Shown here piece after piece: positions 4,841 through 8,149 of a stretch of 8,149 nt of DNA. Every line of letters begins with the position of its first letter. Positions within the stretch are counted from its first letter, which is position 1. The position numbers and the translations under genes are program-made. Below the pieces are notes generated by a model. The model saw only the letters and a program-made list of their open reading frames with translations, was not told the DNA's origin and searched no databases. The stretch lies in the NCBI GenBank assembly GCA_030038715.1, contig JASHSO010000030.1, positions 1-8,149 on the forward strand. The letters are read 5' to 3'. The DNA comes from Streptosporangiaceae bacterium (GTDB taxonomy: Bacteria > Actinomycetota > Actinomycetes > Streptosporangiales > Streptosporangiaceae).

Positions 4841-6270
4841 GGGACCGGCGTAGCCTCGCCCTCGGCGCGAATCTGGCGTGCGGTCAGCACGTAGTACAGC
4901 AGGCCGCCAACGAACAACCCGATGAACACGCTGAAGTCCGAGCCGATCGGTCCGCCTATGCGGCTGGCGAGCGGGCCAACGTAAGGCGAGTATGCGTTGA
5001 GCCATAGCGCGGCACATCCCATCCCCACAACCTGAGCGACGATGGCCGGCCAGTGGAAGCCGCCGTTGCGCCAGTAGCGGCCGCCACGCTCGGCCAGCAG
5101 TGCGTCGTGGTCGTAGCGGTTGCGGCGCAGCCAGCTGTCGACCAGGTAGATCGCGCACCATGGCCCGAGCCACAGGATGATGAACAGCAGGAAGTCCGAC
5201 AGCAGCGTGTAGAAGTGCATGGAGAACACCGCGTAGGCCGCGATCCCGCCGCAAATCACGGTGTCGATCGCCACGCAGTGCAGCCGCTTCAACCTCGGGA
5301 AGATGCTCTGCAGAGTGACCCCAGAGGAGTACAGGTCAAGTGTGTTGATCGCGAACAGCTGGACGATCGCGAAGATCAGATATGGCCAGATGAACCAGCC
5401 GGGGAACCCGGCGACCAGGCCGTTCGGCGTCGTCGCGCCCGGCACCCCGGTCGCGATCGCCGCGCCGAGGATCTCCAGCAGCGCCGACGGAATCGCGCCG
5501 CCGAGCGCCACCGCTAGCACGATGGCCTTCTTGTCCGTCTTGCGAGGCAGGTACCGCGAGTAGTCATTGCCGTTCTCGGTCCAGCCAAGACCGCCCGCGG
5601 AGATCACCAGCGCCAGGAAGATCATCAGGGCACCCCAGCTCGCGCCGTGGGCGGGGACGTGCAGGTTGACCTTCGAGGTCGTCAGCCCGGCCATCACGGC
5701 GAACAGGATGACAAACGGGATCGCAAGCCAGCGCAGTACCTTGAGCACGGCCGCGTGCCCGAGTGTCGGCAGAACCGCCTGGATCGCCACCGCAATGACG
5801 ATAAAGACGACCTTCGCGGCAATCCCGGCCGTGAAGCCGGCTTTCAGCGACAGCAAGATCGCGGCGAACACGATCAGCGCAATGCCTTCGATCTCGAAGC
5901 CGACTTGCGTGACCCAGTTGAAGAACGAGGGAAGCTTGTTACCTCGCGGACCGAAAGAGGCCCGGCTGATCGCGAAGGCCGTGGTCCCGGCTTGGGGTCC
6001 CTGCAGGCTTGCCAGCCCGGTCAGGATGTAGAAGACATTGCCGACCAGGATGATCAGAACCGCCTGGGCGAAGGAGAGCCCGAACGCTATGACCGCGAGC
6101 GCACCGTAGATGACGAACTCGACGTTCCAGACGGCGCCTGCCCACATCCAGAACAAGCCACTCGGCTTGCCCCACCGGTTGTCGTGCGGGATGTGCTCGA
6201 TGCCGCGCTGCTCGATCGAGGTCAGCGACGGTGCGCCGCCGACTACGACCTCTGCTTCGGTTCTCGCCAC
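4822..6270 (-). CDS. NCS1-family nucleobase:cation symporter (purine/cytosine permease type)
   Basis: A 482-residue inner-membrane transporter with about twelve helices, the usual length for the family. The GTG at 6268-6270 is preferred over the frame reaching 6420 because AGAGGG lies seven bases before it and the extra 50 residues are Arg-rich and unlike the family. Family signatures include the WGKPSGLFWMWAGAVWNVEF helix-1 region (from Trp33), GPQAGTTAFAISRASFGPRGN (from Gly91) leading to the helix-3 segment NWVTQVGFEIEGI, the helix-6 region ending GLGWTENGNDYSRYLP (to Pro242), and NTLDLYSSGVTLQSI in helix 8 (from Asn309). The ARASFG/DYSRYLP combination favours the purine-cytosine permease branch (cytosine, purines or related vitamins such as thiamine or pyridoxine precursors) over hydantoin transporters, but substrate cannot be fixed from sequence. 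Import is expected to be proton- or sodium-coupled. The acyl-CoA ligase gene upstream is unrelated in function and separated by 235 bases and a hairpin, so this gene probably has its own promoter, which I could not place. Confidence 0.9.
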   Translation of the reverse strand: MARTEAEVVVGGAPSLTSIEQRGIEHIPHDNRWGKPSGLFWMWAGAVWNVEFVIYGALAVIAFGLSFAQAVLIILVGNVFYILTGLASLQGPQAGTTAFAISRASFGPRGNKLPSFFNWVTQVGFEIEGIALIVFAAILLSLKAGFTAGIAAKVVFIVIAVAIQAVLPTLGHAAVLKVLRWLAIPFVILFAVMAGLTTSKVNLHVPAHGASWGALMIFLALVISAGGLGWTENGNDYSRYLPRKTDKKAIVLAVALGGAIPSALLEILGAAIATGVPGATTPNGLVAGFPGWFIWPYLIFAIVQLFAINTLDLYSSGVTLQSIFPRLKRLHCVAIDTVICGGIAAYAVFSMHFYTLLSDFLLFIILWLGPWCAIYLVDSWLRRNRYDHDALLAERGGRYWRNGGFHWPAIVAQVVGMGCAALWLNAYSPYVGPLASRIGGPIGSDFSVFIGLFVGGLLYYVLTARQIRAEGEATPVPAQVSG

Positions 6271-6385
6271 TGGCGGGCCCTCTCTACTTGCTCGGAAATT
6301 ACCGGGCAGTTGCCGCTGACCGGCTCCTGCTAGAACGCGGGGCGGCTGACGGCGGCACCGCACTGTCGCCGCGAGAACCAGCCGG

Positions 6386-6419
6386 TGCCGCTGGCCGTCT
6401 CGGCTTGCCGGCAGCGGCA
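6386..6419. repeat. Inverted repeat in the permease leader region
   Basis: TGCCGCTG (6386-6393) is perfectly complementary to CAGCGGCA (6412-6419), and within the loop GCCG-TCT-CGGC can form a second small stem. It lies 116 bases upstream of the permease start. It may be a further part of the upstream terminator region or a leader structure; no known riboswitch core is recognisable. Confidence 0.35.
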
Positions 6420-6441
6420 TGTAGAGCGGAGATTACTACGA

Positions 6442-6468
6442 CGCCGAACCGCCAGGAAAGGTTCGGCG
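6442..6468 (-). terminator. Terminator-like hairpin after the acyl-CoA ligase gene
   Basis: CGCCGAACC (6442-6450) and GGTTCGGCG (6460-6468) form a perfect nine-base-pair stem with a nine-base loop. It begins about 37 bases past the ligase stop codon (6506-6508), a good position for termination of that transcript. No clear U-tract follows, as for other actinobacterial hairpin terminators. It argues that ligase and permease are separate units. Confidence 0.65.
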
Positions 6469-6505
6469 CTGCCCAACTACGGGGTTTGGGCCCGCCGACC
6501 GCCCG

Positions 6506-8056
6506 CTAGTTCACCTTGCGCTCGAAGCCCTGCCAGTACGGCTCCCGCAGCTTGAACTTCTGCAGCTTGCCGGTCGCGGTCCTGGCCAGGACGTCGCGGA
6601 CCTCGACCGACGTCGGGCACTTGAAATGAGACAGCCGCGACCTGCAGTGATCGATCAACTCGGACTCACTTGCCTGGTGCCCGGGCCTCAGCACGACCAG
6701 TGCCTTGACGGTCTCGCCCCACTTGGCATCGGGCACGCCGATCACGGCAGCCTCGGCGACCGCCGGATGCTGGTACAGGCAATCCTCCACCTCGATCGAA
6801 CTGACGTTCTCGCCGCCGGTGATGATGACGTCCTTCTTCCGGTCCGAGATCACCAGGTAGTTCTGGTCGTCGATGTCGCCGCCGTCGCCGGTGTGGAACC
6901 AGCCACCTGCCAGGGCCTTGCCTGACTCCTCCGGCTGCTCCCAGTAGCCGGCGAACACGTTGTTGGACTTGGCGAGGACCTCGCCATCCTCGTCGATCCG
7001 GACCTCGACCCCGACTGCCGGGACGCCCGCCCGAGCCTGCAGCCTTGCCCGCTCCGCCGACGGCAGCCCGTCCCACTCCTGCCGGGCGCGGTTGATGGTG
7101 AGCAGCGGGGCGGTCTCGGTCAGCCCATAGATCTGCACGAATTCCCAGCCGAGTTCGGTCTCGACGCGCTCGATGGTCTTAGATGGCGGCGGCGCGCCAG
7201 CTACCACGATCCGCACCGTCCCAGCGCCGGGAACGCTCGCGCCCGCGGCCTGGCGATCGGCCGCCGCGGTCAGGATCGCCGCCACCACGGCGGGCGCTCC
7301 GCAGAGCAGCGTGACGCCGTACCGCTCGACCCTGCGCAGGATCTCCTCGCCATCGATCCTCCGCACCACGACTTGGGGCACGCCCATGGCCGTGACCGCA
7401 TAAGGCATGCCCCAGCCATTGCAGTGGAACATGGGCAGCGTGTGCAGGAACACATCCCGGTCGGTGACTGCCGTGTGCCAGCCGAAGGTGGTCGCGTTCA
7501 GCCAGCAGTTCCGGTGCGTGAGCTGCACTCCCTTGGGCCGCGCGGTGGTACCGCTGGTGTAGTTGATGCTCGCTGTCGCGTCCTCGTCTGCGGCCCATGC
7601 TGCGGGCTCCGCGCCCGCAGGGGCTGCCGCGAACAGCGCGGCGTCCGCAGCGCCGTCCAGCACGATCTTGTGTTTCGCGCTGACCCCGCGCAGGCTGTCC
7701 TCCAGTTCGGGATCGATTAGGAGCACGGTCGAGGCGGAGTGCTCGACGATGTAGCTGACCTCATCGGAGTTCAGCCGGTAGTTCACCGGGACGAGGATCC
7801 GGCCGAAGCCGCTGACCCCGAAATACGCGACCAGGAACTTGGCTGCGTTCGGGCTGACGATCGCCACCCGCTCGCCGTGCTCCACGCCGAGGTCGTCTAG
7901 TGCCAGCCCCATGCCACGCGCCCGGCTTTCCAGCTCCCGGTAGGTCAGGGTGCCCAGCGAGCCGGCCGTGCCGGGCTCGTCGAACACCGCTGACCTGTCG
8001 CCGTAGACAGCCGCGCCGCGGCTGAGGAAGTCCGCAACACTCAGCGGCACCTTCAT
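6506..8056 (-). CDS. AMP-forming acyl-CoA ligase (fatty-acid/carboxylate-CoA ligase, ANL superfamily)
   Basis: A complete 516-residue enzyme that activates a carboxylic acid with ATP to an acyl-adenylate and then transfers it to coenzyme A. The visible motifs are in canonical order: the P-loop YTSGTTARPKG (166-176), the substrate-side PMFHCNGWG (208-216), the A5 motif YGLTETAP (310-317), GWFHTGD with the ribose-binding Asp (385-391), the hinge DRKKD (405-409) followed by TGGENVSSIEVE, and the C-terminal catalytic lysine in TGKLQK (Lys497). All key residues are present, so it should be active. The MFHCNGW motif is typical of the branch containing medium-chain, aryl- and methylmercaptopropionyl-CoA ligases as well as many FadD-like proteins, so the acid substrate stays open. 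The ATG at 8056 is supported by GGGAGA six to seven bases upstream. No signal peptide or membrane segment is present, so the protein is cytoplasmic. No beta-oxidation partner gene lies in the window. Confidence 0.95.
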   Translation of the reverse strand: MKVPLSVADFLSRGAAVYGDRSAVFDEPGTAGSLGTLTYRELESRARGMGLALDDLGVEHGERVAIVSPNAAKFLVAYFGVSGFGRILVPVNYRLNSDEVSYIVEHSASTVLLIDPELEDSLRGVSAKHKIVLDGAADAALFAAAPAGAEPAAWAADEDATASINYTSGTTARPKGVQLTHRNCWLNATTFGWHTAVTDRDVFLHTLPMFHCNGWGMPYAVTAMGVPQVVVRRIDGEEILRRVERYGVTLLCGAPAVVAAILTAAADRQAAGASVPGAGTVRIVVAGAPPPSKTIERVETELGWEFVQIYGLTETAPLLTINRARQEWDGLPSAERARLQARAGVPAVGVEVRIDEDGEVLAKSNNVFAGYWEQPEESGKALAGGWFHTGDGGDIDDQNYLVISDRKKDVIITGGENVSSIEVEDCLYQHPAVAEAAVIGVPDAKWGETVKALVVLRPGHQASESELIDHCRSRLSHFKCPTSVEVRDVLARTATGKLQKFKLREPYWQGFERKVN

Positions 8057-8100
8057 GGACGTCTCCCGTGTGCCCTGGCTAGCAACCTGCCTTCGATGCC

Positions 8101-8130
8101 TTCATACCAGGGCGCCGCAGGGCGCGTCGA
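8101..8130 (-). promoter_or_regulatory. Candidate promoter for the acyl-CoA ligase gene
   Basis: On the minus strand TCGACG (complement of 8125-8130) and TATGAA (complement of 8101-8106) are 18 bases apart, each matching four of six consensus positions. The start would be near 8094, giving a leader of about 38 bases. The spacer contains two copies of CAGGGCG around a GGCGCC palindrome (8108-8124 on plus). The evidence is weak, and other sites outside the window are possible. Confidence 0.3.
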
Positions 8131-8149
8131 TGGCACGTCACAGCACAGC

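Noticed and set aside
5053..6333. Long plus-strand frames opposite the permease (5053-5517, 5567-6031, 5647-6333)
   Set aside because: They lie antisense to a well-supported membrane transporter and have charged, low-complexity translations without any recognisable motif.
6271..8056. Acyl-CoA ligase and permease as one operon for uptake and activation of the same substrate
   Set aside because: NCS1 permeases carry nucleobase-like compounds, not carboxylates activated by CoA ligases, and a terminator-like hairpin separates the genes.
8070..8090. Possible second copy of the 1415-1427 palindrome near the ligase start (GGCTAGCAACC)
   Set aside because: It shares only TAG and GCAAC/GTTGC fragments and does not form the same symmetric palindrome.
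1..8149. Mobile element, CRISPR array, tRNA, rRNA or toxin-antitoxin module
   Set aside because: I saw no transposase, integrase, regularly spaced repeat array, tRNA-like cloverleaf, rRNA segment or recognisable toxin-antitoxin pair.

Overview
The window is GC-rich, and its coding regions use mostly G or C at third codon positions. GTG or TTG starts are the best choice for several genes, and one gene looks leaderless. Several intrinsic-type hairpins lack a U-tract. Together these traits fit a high-GC actinobacterium, probably a soil or environmental lineage. I cannot name the genus from sequence alone.

Layout from left to right. (1) Positions 1-462 (+) hold the C-terminal end of a secreted-type beta-propeller protein with BNR-like repeats and paired cysteines. 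(2) It converges on a six-helix DUF998-like membrane protein (minus strand, 630-1367), with a strong hairpin at 605-639 between or overlapping the ends. (3) A non-coding stretch of about 340 bases (1368-1711) carries two overlapping palindromes on a minus-strand -10 box, a tandem pair of GC hairpins and a plus-strand promoter candidate. (4) Two small plus-strand membrane-protein genes follow: 1712-2089 (two helices) and 2308-2733 (four helices). The second is preceded by a 46-codon reading frame that overlaps its probable TTG start in a TTGA junction. (5) A secreted phospholipase-D-superfamily protein with two HxK(x)4D motifs lies on the minus strand (2750-4066). (6) Divergent from it is an ASCH-domain protein with a C-terminal winged-helix-like region (4193-4837, +), probably translated from a leaderless mRNA. 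(7) A minus-strand pair closes the window: an acyl-CoA ligase (6506-8056) upstream of an NCS1-family nucleobase/cation permease (4822-6270), separated by 235 bases with a terminator-like hairpin, so probably two transcription units.

The genes do not form an evident pathway. The arrangement looks like ordinary chromosomal housekeeping and accessory genes in short units with three convergent junctions. I found no mobile element, phage gene, CRISPR array, tRNA or rRNA. I see no convincing new multi-gene system. The most interesting points are small: the overlapping short ORF at 2171-2311, the double palindrome over the DUF998 promoter, and hairpins built around the stop codons at the convergent junctions.
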